The position numbers and the translations under genes were made by a program. A stretch of DNA of 64,000 bases from Acidobacteriota bacterium (GTDB lineage Bacteria; Acidobacteriota; Terriglobia; Bryobacterales; Bryobacteraceae). Shown here one piece after another: positions 33,965 to 42,399 of the stretch. The notes below the pieces were generated by a model. That model worked only from the letters and a program-made list of their open reading frames with translations, ran no database searches and was not told the DNA's origin. Every line of letters begins with the position of its first letter. Position 1 is the stretch's first letter. Where the stretch lies: positions 1 through 64,000 of the forward strand of contig JAFKEE010000034.1 of NCBI GenBank assembly GCA_017307505.1. The letters run 5' to 3'.

Positions 33965-34475
33965 TCTAAGGCTTCACGCCTACCATCAGCACGGCGGATC
34001 TCGAGGAGCAAGCGCCCAGCATCGCCGGATCGAAAGCGCGGCTTGAGCCGCAGAGGACTCCAGCCCTTCGGGGAGACGCCGATCCCAAAACGGCAGTCCC
34101 AGGAACCGGCCGGCGAGGGCTTACCCGGCCAGCGCGTCGATGGCCTGAGAACCGTGTTGCGATCCAGAGTTCCCGGAGGTTTAGCCTTTCCCGTGAAAAC
34201 CAGTTCGGCGGATCGAGTTTTATTTTCTGCCTGTTTTCAATGGGTTAGCGGCCAATGCTTAAAACGTGCATTGCTGGAACCTAGAATCCGGACGCTCGAA
34301 CCCGCGCATTTGCGAGGGTTCGGCTGGATCTTTGAATCTCAAACCGCCTCTCCCTGCGAAAGCACCGGGAACGCGGGCACTCTGGCTCATGGTTCTTAAA
34401 AGAGGATGCGTCCGAACCGCCCGCGCGCCCGGAGCCCGTCAGACCGCACCATACTGACTCGGACGAATTTGAGGG
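33965..34475. other. Non-coding stretch, left part of a 1.1-kb gap
   Basis: Between the end of the large regulator and the repeat array I see no reading frame with a family motif, no ribosome site and no RNA gene. Short open frames exist on both strands but have no supporting features. Confidence 0.5.
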
Positions 34476-34752
34476 AACAAACCCATTTCTTGCCGCGCAA
34501 CCGCCGGTCAGTCCGAGGCCGTTTCCCACCGGTGTGGCTGAACAAACCCATTTGGGTTGGACGCCAGCCGGGCGCCAGTGAGCCCCGCGTTTCCTTTTTC
34601 TATGGCTGAACAAACCCACTGGACCCGGCGGTAATCAGCCAGCCTTCCCAAGGCGTTGCCCGCCGGAATGAGGGAACAAACCCATCGGGTCCACGGACCA
34701 GACAGGCACGGCAACGGCGGATCTTCCCGCCGCTGTGGCTGAACAAACCCAT
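34476..34752. repeat. Five-copy repeat array with core AACAAACCCAT, period about 66 bp
   Basis: The core AACAAACCCA(T/C) occurs at 34476, 34541, 34609, 34675 and 34742 (first base of each), so the steps are 65, 68, 66 and 67. Copies 2, 3 and 5 are preceded by TGGCTG and copies 1 and 4 by TGAGGG. Read on the minus strand each unit starts TGGGTTTGTT, then CAGCCA or CCCTCA, and in three units a CGG(C/T)GGGAA block follows. The steps are not multiples of three, so no single reading frame is kept. The array lies in a gap with no recognisable gene. Confidence 0.75.
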
Positions 34753-34980
34753 TACCAGTAGGAATCTGTGATCCGTGTAAACACGGCCGCGTCCACGCAC
34801 CACAGTCTGGCACCCCATTTCAGACTCGCTGGTCCAGAATATGGAATGCACGAAGAATCAAGAACTTGGCTTCGCAGTCGAACAGAATCCCACCCGTATC
34901 CTCCGCCCAAACCTCTCTATACCTTGATGCAGCGGCCTCATCCGGCCGCCGGGCCGCCACTAGTACCTCTAAACCTTCCA

Positions 34981-35007
34981 GGAACTTTTTTCTTCGCCCG
35001 GGTGTCT
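34981..35007 (+). promoter_or_regulatory. ECF-type promoter of the downstream sigma operon
   Basis: GGAACT at 34981-34986 and GTCT at 35004-35007 are separated by 17 bases, the classic GGAAC-N16/17-GTCT pattern read by RpoE-like ECF sigma factors. It is 56 bases upstream of an ECF sigma start, suggesting positive autoregulation. A perfect direct repeat AACGGCGCT (35016-35024 and 35031-35039) follows in the leader. Confidence 0.55.
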
Positions 35008-35062
35008 CTATATACAACGGCGCTGATGTGAACGGCGCTACAATGGCTCTGCGGAGGCACCC

Positions 35063-35737
35063 ATGGAACCGGCTCCAAACATGCCAGAGCTCGGTAATGA
35101 AGTGGCTCCCCCGGAATGGCCGGGGTGGCCCGACGAGGGGTGTCTTCTCGAGAGTCTCCGGTCTGGCTCCGAATCAGCTTACGAGGCTCTCCTGGAACGC
35201 TTCCAGTTGCCGGTCTTTAACCTGGTTCAACGCCTGATCGACGACTCCAGCGAAGCGGGCGACGTCACTCAGGATGTATTCCTGAAAGTCTTTCGTAACG
35301 TCACTGCCTTCCGCGGCCAAAGTTCACTGAAGACCTGGATCTACCGCATAGCGGTCAACGAGGCGCACAATCGCCGCCGTTGGTTCGGTCGCCACAAGCG
35401 GGCCGAAGTAGGTCTGGAAGCCGAAGGTGATGGCCTTGGCTACCTCGATCACCTGAGCGACGCGGCTCGCTCACCTTATGATCTTGCCCTCAATGAGGAG
35501 TGGAGATCGGCGATCGAAAAAGCCTTGGAAGGCTTGAATCCTGTGTTCCGGTCAGCTGTTGTGCTACGGGACCTCGAGGATCTGAGCTACGAAGAGATTG
35601 CCGACGTCCTTGATGTCTCGCTCGGCACGGTAAAGTCACGGATCCTGCGTGGTCGCGAGTCGCTCCGCAAGGCTCTGGTTGAACAGTTGGAACCGTCCAG
35701 GGGGTTGCACTTCACTCCTCAGACGGCGGCCGACTAA
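35063..35737 (+). CDS. ECF-type RNA polymerase sigma factor (RpoE-like)
   Basis: A 224-residue sigma-70 family protein. Region 2 shows YEALLERFQLPVFNLVQRLI, EAGDVTQDVFLKVFRNVTAF and LKTWIYRIAVNEAHNRRR. Region 4 shows LNPVFRSAVVLRDLEDLSYEEIADVLDVSLGTVKSRILRGRESLR, a complete -35 reading domain. The ATG at 35063 follows GCGGAGGCACCC. It is followed 15 bases later by its anti-sigma gene, and an RpoE-like promoter motif lies upstream. The likely role is envelope-stress control. Confidence 0.9.
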   Translation: MEPAPNMPELGNEVAPPEWPGWPDEGCLLESLRSGSESAYEALLERFQLPVFNLVQRLIDDSSEAGDVTQDVFLKVFRNVTAFRGQSSLKTWIYRIAVNEAHNRRRWFGRHKRAEVGLEAEGDGLGYLDHLSDAARSPYDLALNEEWRSAIEKALEGLNPVFRSAVVLRDLEDLSYEEIADVLDVSLGTVKSRILRGRESLRKALVEQLEPSRGLHFTPQTAAD

Positions 35738-35752
35738 GAGGTCTGGATCGTT

Positions 35753-36445
35753 ATGGACTGCCAACAAACAAGGTTGATGCTCTCCGCGCTCCAGGACGGC
35801 TGTGTAGTCGAATCTGAGCGGAGACTGCTGCTGGCGCACCTGAAACACTGCGCGGCCTGCTCCCTGCTCCAGGCGGAACTGGATATGGTGCGGCAATCCG
35901 TGCGCTCGGTGAAATCCCGGCCCATGCCGTCCCATCTCGCCCTATCCCTGCGCGCCATGGCTTCCCGGGAAGCGTCTCGCCGCCGCCGCTATGTCGATCT
36001 CCGCACCTGGCTCCGCCACATCGGAGAGCACGCCGCCCTATCGATCAATAACCTGATGCGGCCCCTCGCCCTGCCGGCCGCCGGTGGCCTGGCCTCCGCG
36101 GTCTTCCTTTTCTCCATGGTGATGACGAACTTCCAAGGCATCATCGTCAGCCACCCCAACGATGTATCCATCGCCATCGCCACCGTGCCCTCTGTCCGGG
36201 CCACGCTGCTGGATATGTCCGAAGCTGACATCACCGTCGATGTGTTCGTCGACGAACAGGGCCGCGTCATCGATTACTCCTTCCCCGATGGCTATGGCTC
36301 CGCCAATACCGCCAGCCAGCGCCGCAAACTGGAGAATTCCCTGCTCTTCATGGAATTCAATCCAGCCACCACGTTTGGCATGCCCACTTCGGGTTGGGTC
36401 CGCGTGAAGTTCAGCGGCCGCAGCCAGATCGACGTCAGGGGTTAG
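35753..36445 (+). CDS. Zinc-finger anti-sigma factor with transmembrane helix
   Basis: A 230-residue protein with an N-terminal zf-HC2 module: MDCQQTRLML then HLKHCAACSLL (H-x3-C-x2-C near residues 29-36). One hydrophobic segment (AAGGLASAVFLFSMVM, about 106-122) is followed by a C-terminal TonB-C-like periplasmic domain (VDVFVDEQGRVIDYSF, FNPATTFGMPTSGWVRVKF). It should sequester the preceding sigma factor at the membrane. It is followed nine bases later by the TTG start of rsmA. Confidence 0.82.
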   Translation: MDCQQTRLMLSALQDGCVVESERRLLLAHLKHCAACSLLQAELDMVRQSVRSVKSRPMPSHLALSLRAMASREASRRRRYVDLRTWLRHIGEHAALSINNLMRPLALPAAGGLASAVFLFSMVMTNFQGIIVSHPNDVSIAIATVPSVRATLLDMSEADITVDVFVDEQGRVIDYSFPDGYGSANTASQRRKLENSLLFMEFNPATTFGMPTSGWVRVKFSGRSQIDVRG

Positions 36446-36454
36446 TCTCCGCTC

Positions 36455-37201
36455 TTGGGCCGCCCTCTCGGACAGCATTTTCTCTTTCAGCACTCAATCC
36501 TCGCCCGGATTGCCGAGGCCGCCTGCCCTGAACAGGTGGGCCTCTGCATTGAGATCGGCCCCGGCCCGGGCGGCCTGACCGAATTCCTCCACCCACGCGC
36601 CCGCCGCCTCATCGCCGTGGAATTGGACCCGTCCCTGGCTGCCAGCCTCCGCGAACGCTACTCAGAGAACCCCTCCGTGGAGATCGTCCAGGCTGACGTC
36701 CTTTCGACGAACCTTGCCCAGTGGGGGCCCGCCACCGTCTGCGGGAACCTCCCCTACTACATCACCTCGCCCATCGTCGAGCAGGTCCTGGCCATGGGCC
36801 CAGCCCTGGAACGCGCCGTGTTCCTAGTCCAGAAAGAAGTGGCCGACCGCCTCGGCGCCGGCCCCGGCAGCCGCGATTACGGCTACCTCTCCGTCGCCAC
36901 CCAGCTCTTCTGCACCGTGGAGCGCCTCTTCCTCGTCAAACCGGCCTCCTTCCGCCCCCCGCCCAAGGTCGATAGCGCCGTCGTCCGGCTCACGCCCCGG
37001 CCCACCCTTCCGGTGGAGGACACGAAGGCGTTCCTGCGCTTCGCCTCCGCCTGCTTCCGGCAGAAAAGAAAGACTTTACGCAATAATCTGTCCTCGCACT
37101 ACGCGGCGGACCGGCTCGTCAATCTGCCCGAGGCGGGCCTCCGGGCCGAACAGTTGGGCCTCCCCGAACTCATCCGGCTCTTCCAAGTCCTGAACCCCTA
37201 A
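36455..37201 (+). CDS. rsmA: 16S rRNA dimethyladenosine methyltransferase
   Basis: A 248-residue KsgA/RsmA enzyme that dimethylates the two adjacent adenines near the 3' end of 16S rRNA. It begins directly with the conserved LGQHFLFQ segment. Motif I reads IEIGPGPGGLT (near 32-42), the acidic loop VELDPSLA, and motif IV VCGNLPYYITSPI near 95-107 (NLPY). The start appears to be a TTG at 36455, nine bases after the anti-sigma stop. The C-terminal small domain is present but short. Its placement behind a sigma/anti-sigma pair implies that rRNA modification is co-transcribed with an envelope-stress regulator here. Confidence 0.88.
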   Translation: MGRPLGQHFLFQHSILARIAEAACPEQVGLCIEIGPGPGGLTEFLHPRARRLIAVELDPSLAASLRERYSENPSVEIVQADVLSTNLAQWGPATVCGNLPYYITSPIVEQVLAMGPALERAVFLVQKEVADRLGAGPGSRDYGYLSVATQLFCTVERLFLVKPASFRPPPKVDSAVVRLTPRPTLPVEDTKAFLRFASACFRQKRKTLRNNLSSHYAADRLVNLPEAGLRAEQLGLPELIRLFQVLNP

Positions 37202-37209
37202 CTGCACAC

Positions 37210-37246
37210 TGGCGCACTTTGCATAGACGTTGGCGTGTTCTGCATA
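37210..37246 (+). promoter_or_regulatory. AraC-type operator (tandem TGGCG-N5-TGCATA)
   Basis: TGGCG-N5-TGCATA occurs at 37210-37225 and again at 37231-37246, exactly 21 bases apart. This is the same-face spacing of paired AraC half-sites. A TATACC -10-like hexamer (37267-37272) would put the -35 at about 37244-37249, touching the second copy, as in class II activation. The adjacent gene cluster encodes an AraC regulator. Confidence 0.6.
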
Positions 37247-37280
37247 CGGCAAAAGACGCCTCGCCCTATACCGTAGAATC

Positions 37281-38342
37281 ATGCACGACGTCAGAGCTTA
37301 TTCCGCAGTCAACTCCACCTCTCCTCTTGCTCCTGCCTCCGTGTCCCGGCGCGAGCCCACACCCACCGATATCGAGATTGAAATCCTCTATTGCGGTGTC
37401 TGCCACTCGGACCTCCATCAGGCTCGGAACGAATGGCACAACACCGTCTATCCCTGCGTCCCCGGCCACGAAATCGTCGGGCGCGTGAAGAGCACTGGTC
37501 CTGGAGTCACCAGATTCAAAGCGGGTGACCTGGCCGCTGTCGGCTGCATGGTCGATTCCTGTGGAGTCTGTCCTGAATGCAAGGATCACCACGAGCAGTT
37601 CTGCCAGAAGGGCGCTACCTGGACATATAACGGTACCGACAAGTACACCGGTGGCCCCACCTTTGGCGGCTATTCCGAGAGCATCGTCGTCGAAGAGAGC
37701 TTCGCGCTCCGCGTACCGGCCAACCTCGACCTCGCCGCGGTCGCGCCCCTGCTGTGTGCCGGCATCACCACTTACTCGCCCCTGCGCCACTGGAAGGTGG
37801 GCAAAGGCCAGAAGGTCGGCATCGTCGGTCTTGGCGGCCTGGGCCACATGGCAGTGAAGTTTGCCAGCGCCTTCGGAGCCCACGTCGTCCTCTTCACGAC
37901 CTCTCCGAACAAGAAAGACGATGCGCTGCGCCTTGGCGCCCACGAGGTGGTTCTCTCCCGCAATCCCGAGGAGATGGCCGCCCACGCCGGCAGCTTTGAC
38001 TTCATCCTCGACTGCGTCTCGGCCGATCACGACCTGAACGCCTACCTCCAGTTGCTGAAGCGCGACGGGACGCTGACCCTCGTCGGCGTGCCCGAAAAGC
38101 CGCTACCCATCGCCAGCTTCAACCTCATCCTTGGCCGGCGCCGGCTCTCCGGTTCCCCCATCGGCAGCATCGCGGAGACCCAGGAGATGCTCGACTTCTG
38201 TGGCGAGCACGGCATCACCTCCGACATCGAGCTCATCCCCATCCAGAAGGTGAACGAGGCCTACGACCGCCTGCTCAGGCAGGACGTGAAGTACCGTTTC
38301 GTCATCGATATGGCTAGCCTGAAAAAGGAGACCGCCGCCTAA
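37281..38342 (+). CDS. Zinc-dependent alcohol dehydrogenase (YahK-like)
   Basis: A 353-residue cinnamyl-alcohol-dehydrogenase-like enzyme from the ATG at 37281; an ATG at 37230 lies inside the operator region and is rejected. Catalytic zinc ligands are in CGVCHSDLH and PGHE, and the structural zinc lobe is complete with four cysteines (CGVCPECKDHHEQFC). The Rossmann motif is VGIVGLGGLGHMAV near residue 174. The LPIASFNLILGRRRLSGSPIGS loop is typical of YahK/AdhC-type aldehyde reductases with NADPH. It is the first gene of a three-gene unit followed by AraC and ArsR regulators. Confidence 0.9.
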   Translation: MHDVRAYSAVNSTSPLAPASVSRREPTPTDIEIEILYCGVCHSDLHQARNEWHNTVYPCVPGHEIVGRVKSTGPGVTRFKAGDLAAVGCMVDSCGVCPECKDHHEQFCQKGATWTYNGTDKYTGGPTFGGYSESIVVEESFALRVPANLDLAAVAPLLCAGITTYSPLRHWKVGKGQKVGIVGLGGLGHMAVKFASAFGAHVVLFTTSPNKKDDALRLGAHEVVLSRNPEEMAAHAGSFDFILDCVSADHDLNAYLQLLKRDGTLTLVGVPEKPLPIASFNLILGRRRLSGSPIGSIAETQEMLDFCGEHGITSDIELIPIQKVNEAYDRLLRQDVKYRFVIDMASLKKETAA

Positions 38343-38345
38343 GCC

Positions 38346-39374
38346 ATGGCCAAACGCTTCCGTGTGAATTCGGTGTTTGCCGGTAAGTTGAAAGAACTGG
38401 GAGTACAGCCCGCCGCCGTTCTCAGGCAGGCGGGCCTGCCCTCCGGGCTGTTCGACCTTCCCAAGCCCGCGGTCAGCACGGAGGAGTTCTTTGCCCTTTG
38501 GCGGGCCATCGGCGAGGTCAGCCGGGATCCCGCCATCGGGCTCAAAATCGGCACCGAGCAGCGCATTGAGCGCTATGACCCCATTGCCATCGCCGCTCTG
38601 TATGCGCCGTCCTTCTCTGAAGCGCTGCACCGCATGGCTCGGTTCAAACAGCTCACCTGCCCGGAGGAGATTCGCATCGTCCGCGGAGCCGGTGAGACCA
38701 GCGTACAGTTCCTCTGGCTGCTGGCCACCATGGCCGAACCTTCCATCCTGGTCGACCTCTGCTTTGCCTGGGTGGTGACCATCGCCCGGCGCGGCACGGG
38801 CACGCCCTTGGCCCCGACGCGCATCCGGCTCACCCGGGCGCGCGACGGTCAGACCTTCCTGGAAGAGTACTTCGGCTGTCCCATCGAGTATGAGGCCGGC
38901 GAGAACGCCATCTGCTTCCGAAACGAAGAACTGGCCCGCCCCTTCCTCACCCACAACGCCGAGCTGTTCTCGATGATCGCGCCCCAATTGGAACAGGAGC
39001 TGAACCAGCGCAATGCGGAACTCAGCTTCGCCGACCGCGTGCGCACCACCCTGAAGCAACAGCTGGCCGGGCAGCGGCCCACGGTCCAGATCCTGGCTCG
39101 GGCGCTGAACATGAGCGTCCGGTCGCTGCAACGCCGCCTCACCACGGACGGTTCCAGCTTCCAGCAGGTTCTCGCGGATGCACGCCGGGAACTGGCGCGC
39201 CACTATCTGGTCCACTCCTCGCTGGAACTGAATGAAACAGCCTATTTGCTGGGCTACGAGGACGCCAACTCCTTTGTGCGCGCATTCCGGAGCTGGGAAG
39301 GAATCCCGCCCGCCCACTGGCGCGAGCGGCAGCGCGCTCAGCCGGATTCCATGCTACTGATATCATCGAATTAG
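38346..39374 (+). CDS. AraC-family transcriptional regulator
   Basis: A 342-residue regulator that starts four bases after the dehydrogenase stop. It has an N-terminal 'arabinose-binding-like' domain of the OruR/ArgR-like type (VNSVFAGKLKELGVQPAAVLRQAGLP ... CPEEIRIVRGAG). The C-terminal double helix-turn-helix has LARALNMSVRSLQRRLTTDGSSFQQVLADARRELA and ETAYLLGYEDANSFVRAFRSWEGIPPAHWR. It probably binds the tandem repeats upstream of the dehydrogenase operon and activates it in response to an unknown small molecule. Its TAG overlaps the GTG of the following ArsR gene. Confidence 0.88.
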   Translation: MAKRFRVNSVFAGKLKELGVQPAAVLRQAGLPSGLFDLPKPAVSTEEFFALWRAIGEVSRDPAIGLKIGTEQRIERYDPIAIAALYAPSFSEALHRMARFKQLTCPEEIRIVRGAGETSVQFLWLLATMAEPSILVDLCFAWVVTIARRGTGTPLAPTRIRLTRARDGQTFLEEYFGCPIEYEAGENAICFRNEELARPFLTHNAELFSMIAPQLEQELNQRNAELSFADRVRTTLKQQLAGQRPTVQILARALNMSVRSLQRRLTTDGSSFQQVLADARRELARHYLVHSSLELNETAYLLGYEDANSFVRAFRSWEGIPPAHWRERQRAQPDSMLLISSN

Positions 39375-39715
39375 TGGCCGCCTCCGAGAACGATCCGACT
39401 GCACGCTTTGCCGATATGCTCGCCGCCCTGGGCGCCGAGCCGCGCCTCCGCATCCTGCGCCTGCTGCTCGCGGCGCATCCCGGCGGCCTGGTCGTTGGCG
39501 ACATCCAGGCGGAGCTCGGCATCCCGCCTTCGACCCTCTCCCACCACCTCGAAAAGCTCAAGAACGAGGAACTGGTGAAGGTCCGCCGCGAAAGCACCTT
39601 CCTGCGTTATACCGCCAACACTGACGGCTTGAAGGAGATGCTCGACTTCCTCTACGCCGAGTGTTGCACCCGCAACAACGTCATCTCTCCCGGCGACATC
39701 GCCCCGGCCCGTTGA
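39374..39715 (+). CDS. ArsR-family transcriptional regulator
   Basis: A 113-residue winged-helix regulator starting with GTG at 39374, one base inside the AraC stop (TAGTG). The DNA-binding region reads LGAEPRLRILRLLL, GGLVVGDIQAELGIPPSTLSHHLEKLKNEELV. A CC pair occurs near residue 99 (AECCTRNNV), but the usual ArsR metal motif ELCVCDL is replaced by GLVVGDI. It is therefore probably a redox- or small-molecule-responsive or purely structural repressor rather than an arsenic sensor. Two regulators of different families in one operon is unusual. Confidence 0.85.
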   Translation: MAASENDPTARFADMLAALGAEPRLRILRLLLAAHPGGLVVGDIQAELGIPPSTLSHHLEKLKNEELVKVRRESTFLRYTANTDGLKEMLDFLYAECCTRNNVISPGDIAPAR

Positions 39716-39755
39716 GCCCTCAGCGCGGGATCCCCGGAGGGGGAATAATGGACAG

Positions 39756-41216
39756 ATGCAGAAGTTGGCTCTCTTTCTGATTGCATCCTCCGCTGTCTTC
39801 GCACAGACGTATCAACCCAACTGGGAATCGATCGACAAACGGCCCACCCCCGCCTGGTTCCAGGATGCCAAGTTCGGCATCTTCATCCACTGGGGCGTCT
39901 ACTCGGTGCCCGCCTACGCTCCCGTCATTCCCGGCAAACTCGCTTACGCCGAGTGGTATTGGAACGCCATGACCAACGGCCAGAAGCCCGGCGCCAATCC
40001 CATCCAGTCCGGCACCTGGGAATACCACAAGAAGATGTATGGCGCGGATTATCCCTATCAGAACTTCGCTCCGCAGTTCCGGGCGGAGCTCTACGACCCC
40101 GACCACTGGGCGGACGTTTTCCAACGCTCCGGCGCGAAGTATGTCGCATTGACCTCCAAGCACCACGAAGGTTTCGCGCTCTGGCCCAGCAAGGAGGCCT
40201 CCGCCACCTGGGGCCGGCCGTGGAACGCCGTCGAGATCGGGCCCAAGCGCGATGTGCTGGGCGATCTCACGGAAGCCGTGCGCCGCAAGGGCCTCAAGAT
40301 GGGCTTCTATTATTCGCTCTACGAGTGGTACAACCCGCTGTGGCTCACCGATAAGCCGCGCTACATCCGCGAGCACATGTTCCCGCAGTTCAAAGACCTG
40401 GTGAACCGCTACCACCCCGCCATCATCTTCAGCGACGGCGAATGGGACCTGCCTTCCTCGGAATGGCATACGCCGGAACTGATGGCCTGGCTGTTGAACG
40501 AATCGCCTGTCAAGCAGGACGTGGTCATCAACGACCGCTGGGGCAAGGACAGCCGTCACAAGCACGGCGGCTATTGGACCACCGAATACACGCCCGGCAT
40601 GAGCGGGATGGATCATCCCTGGGAAGAGAGCCGCGGCATGGGCTTCTCCTACGGCTACAACCGCGCCGAGAACCTGTCGCACTACCACTCGGGCAAAGAG
40701 CTGGTCATCATGCTGGTCGACCTGGTCAGCCGCGGGGGCAACCTGCTGCTCGATATCGGCCCTGATGCTGATGGCACCATTCCCGTGGTGATGGAGGAGC
40801 GCCTCATCCAGATCGGCGACTTCCTGCGCGTCAACGGCGATGCGATCTACGGCACCAAGCCCTGGACTACGTCGCGCCAGTGGAGCGCCGGCGAAGTGCC
40901 CAAGGTCGAGTACAACAAAGAGTACGAGACCGCCTACGACCTGTCCAAGCTGGTGGCCAAGCCCGCCGCGGGCAAGGCTTCCATCGACGCCTTCTTCACG
41001 GCCAAGGGCAACAATGTCTATGCCATCATGCCGCGCTGGCCCGGCCGCAGCTTCGTGCTGCAGTCGAAGGCAGCGCTCAAGCCGAAGTCCGTGGAACTGC
41101 TTGGAGGCGGCGCCCTGAAGTGGCAGCCGACTCCAGCCGGCCTGGCCATCACCCTGCCGGATGTTCCGGAGGATCTGATGCAGCAGCCGGCCTGGGTCAT
41201 CAAGGTCAGCCAATAA
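39756..41216 (+). CDS. Secreted alpha-L-fucosidase (GH29)
   Basis: A 486-residue enzyme with a signal peptide ending VFAQT. It has GH29 features: PAWFQDAKFGIFIHWGVYSVPAY near 31-53, a KHHEGFALWPS segment near 137-147, the nucleophile in IIFSDGEWD near 217-225, and the LLLDIGPDADG strand near 333-343. A C-terminal beta-sandwich closes the protein. It removes terminal L-fucose from glycans outside the cytoplasm. It is adjacent to the serine hydrolase gene (6 bases between), so the two probably form an operon for polymer or peptidoglycan turnover. Confidence 0.92.
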   Translation: MQKLALFLIASSAVFAQTYQPNWESIDKRPTPAWFQDAKFGIFIHWGVYSVPAYAPVIPGKLAYAEWYWNAMTNGQKPGANPIQSGTWEYHKKMYGADYPYQNFAPQFRAELYDPDHWADVFQRSGAKYVALTSKHHEGFALWPSKEASATWGRPWNAVEIGPKRDVLGDLTEAVRRKGLKMGFYYSLYEWYNPLWLTDKPRYIREHMFPQFKDLVNRYHPAIIFSDGEWDLPSSEWHTPELMAWLLNESPVKQDVVINDRWGKDSRHKHGGYWTTEYTPGMSGMDHPWEESRGMGFSYGYNRAENLSHYHSGKELVIMLVDLVSRGGNLLLDIGPDADGTIPVVMEERLIQIGDFLRVNGDAIYGTKPWTTSRQWSAGEVPKVEYNKEYETAYDLSKLVAKPAAGKASIDAFFTAKGNNVYAIMPRWPGRSFVLQSKAALKPKSVELLGGGALKWQPTPAGLAITLPDVPEDLMQQPAWVIKVSQ

Positions 41217-41221
41217 CTCCC

Positions 41222-42349
41222 ATGCTCCGACGCCTACCCTTGCTGTTGCTGGTTCCGGTTCTTGGGATGGCTGCCGATGGCCCGGTCGCAGCCCGCCTGG
41301 ATGCCATCTTCGCGCCCCTCGCCCAGGGGCGGACACCCGGCCTGGCCGTGCTGGTCCGGCAGGATGGCAGGACCCTGTTTCAGCGAGGGTACGGCGTGAC
41401 GGAGCTCCGCTCAGCCACGCCCATTGATGGCGGGACCAACTTCCGGCTGGCGTCGTTCACCAAGCAGTTCACGGCGATGTCCGTGATGCTGCTGGTGAAG
41501 GACGGCAAGCTCCGCTATGACGATCCGCTCACGAAGGTCTTTCCGGACTTCCCGGCATACGGCAAAGCGATCACCATCAGCCACCTGCTGACCCATACGT
41601 CGGGACTGCCGGACTACGAAGAGGTGATGGAGGCCGGTGCGCAGAAGTGGACGCCGCAGGACCAGATCCGGGATGACGAGGTTCTGAAGCTGCTCAAGAC
41701 CCAGCGCGCCGGCAAGTTTGCCGCCGGCACAAGCTGGTCGTACAGCAACTCCGGCTACGTGCTGCTGGGGTTGGTCGTCGCCAAGGTGTCCGGCCTGCCG
41801 TTCCCTGAGTTCCTGCAGAAGCGGATCTTCGCGCCGCTGCACATGGATCATACGCTTGCCTACGTCGCCGGGACCAACAACGTCGTGCACCGGGCCTATG
41901 GCCATTCGAAGCAGAAGGACGTTTTCGTCGAACGGGACCAGAGTTCCACGTCGGCCACGCTGGGCGACGGCGGTGTCTACTCGAACCTTGCTGATCTCGC
42001 GAAGTGGGACGAAGCGCTTGCCCGATATGCCCTCTTGGACGCATCGGCGATGAAGGAGGCCTGGACGCCAGCTAAACTGGCGAATGGCGCGCCCACCCGC
42101 TGGCCGTCCGAGAAGAATGAGGACAACCTGAATCCCGGCAAGCCGGTCTCTTACGGCTTCGGCTGGTTCCTGGATCCGTACAACGGCCAGAAGCGGATGT
42201 GGCACACCGGCAGCACCACCGGTTTCCGGACCGTGATCCAGCGATTTCCCGAGCGCAAGCTCACCGTCATCCTGCTGATCAACCGAACCGATCTTGACGC
42301 CGCACAGCTCTCGCTGAAGGCCGCCGATGCCGTGCTGGGCGCGCATTAA
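41222..42349 (+). CDS. Secreted serine hydrolase (beta-lactamase/transpeptidase fold)
   Basis: From the ATG at 41222 the 375-residue product starts with a signal peptide (MLRRLPLLLLVPVLGMAA). It has the class C beta-lactamase-like triad region: SFTKQF with the nucleophilic serine near residue 80, YSNSGY with the catalytic tyrosine near 175, and HTGSTTG near 323 in place of the KTG box. HTG rather than KTG and the LTHTSGLPDY motif favour an esterase or D-peptidase over a true beta-lactamase. Open sequence upstream (from 40880) is antisense-like reading inside the fucosidase and is not real. Confidence 0.88.
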   Translation: MLRRLPLLLLVPVLGMAADGPVAARLDAIFAPLAQGRTPGLAVLVRQDGRTLFQRGYGVTELRSATPIDGGTNFRLASFTKQFTAMSVMLLVKDGKLRYDDPLTKVFPDFPAYGKAITISHLLTHTSGLPDYEEVMEAGAQKWTPQDQIRDDEVLKLLKTQRAGKFAAGTSWSYSNSGYVLLGLVVAKVSGLPFPEFLQKRIFAPLHMDHTLAYVAGTNNVVHRAYGHSKQKDVFVERDQSSTSATLGDGGVYSNLADLAKWDEALARYALLDASAMKEAWTPAKLANGAPTRWPSEKNEDNLNPGKPVSYGFGWFLDPYNGQKRMWHTGSTTGFRTVIQRFPERKLTVILLINRTDLDAAQLSLKAADAVLGAH

Positions 42350-42399
42350 GCCTGTCTGTTCCCGAAGCCTCGCCCGCGTCTGACGCATCCAAAAAGCCA

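Noticed and set aside
34476-34752. CRISPR array
   Set aside because: Repeat cores are only ~11-17 bases, the intervening segments resemble one another, spacing is ~66 bp, and no cas genes are near.
34820-35017. A 65-residue minus-strand open frame before the second sigma operon
   Set aside because: No homology that I recognise and no ribosome site; it overlaps the proposed ECF promoter.
41222-42349. Antibiotic-resistance beta-lactamase
   Set aside because: HTG replaces the KTG box and the LTHTSGLPDY loop is that of esterase/peptidase relatives; a true beta-lactamase call is not supported.
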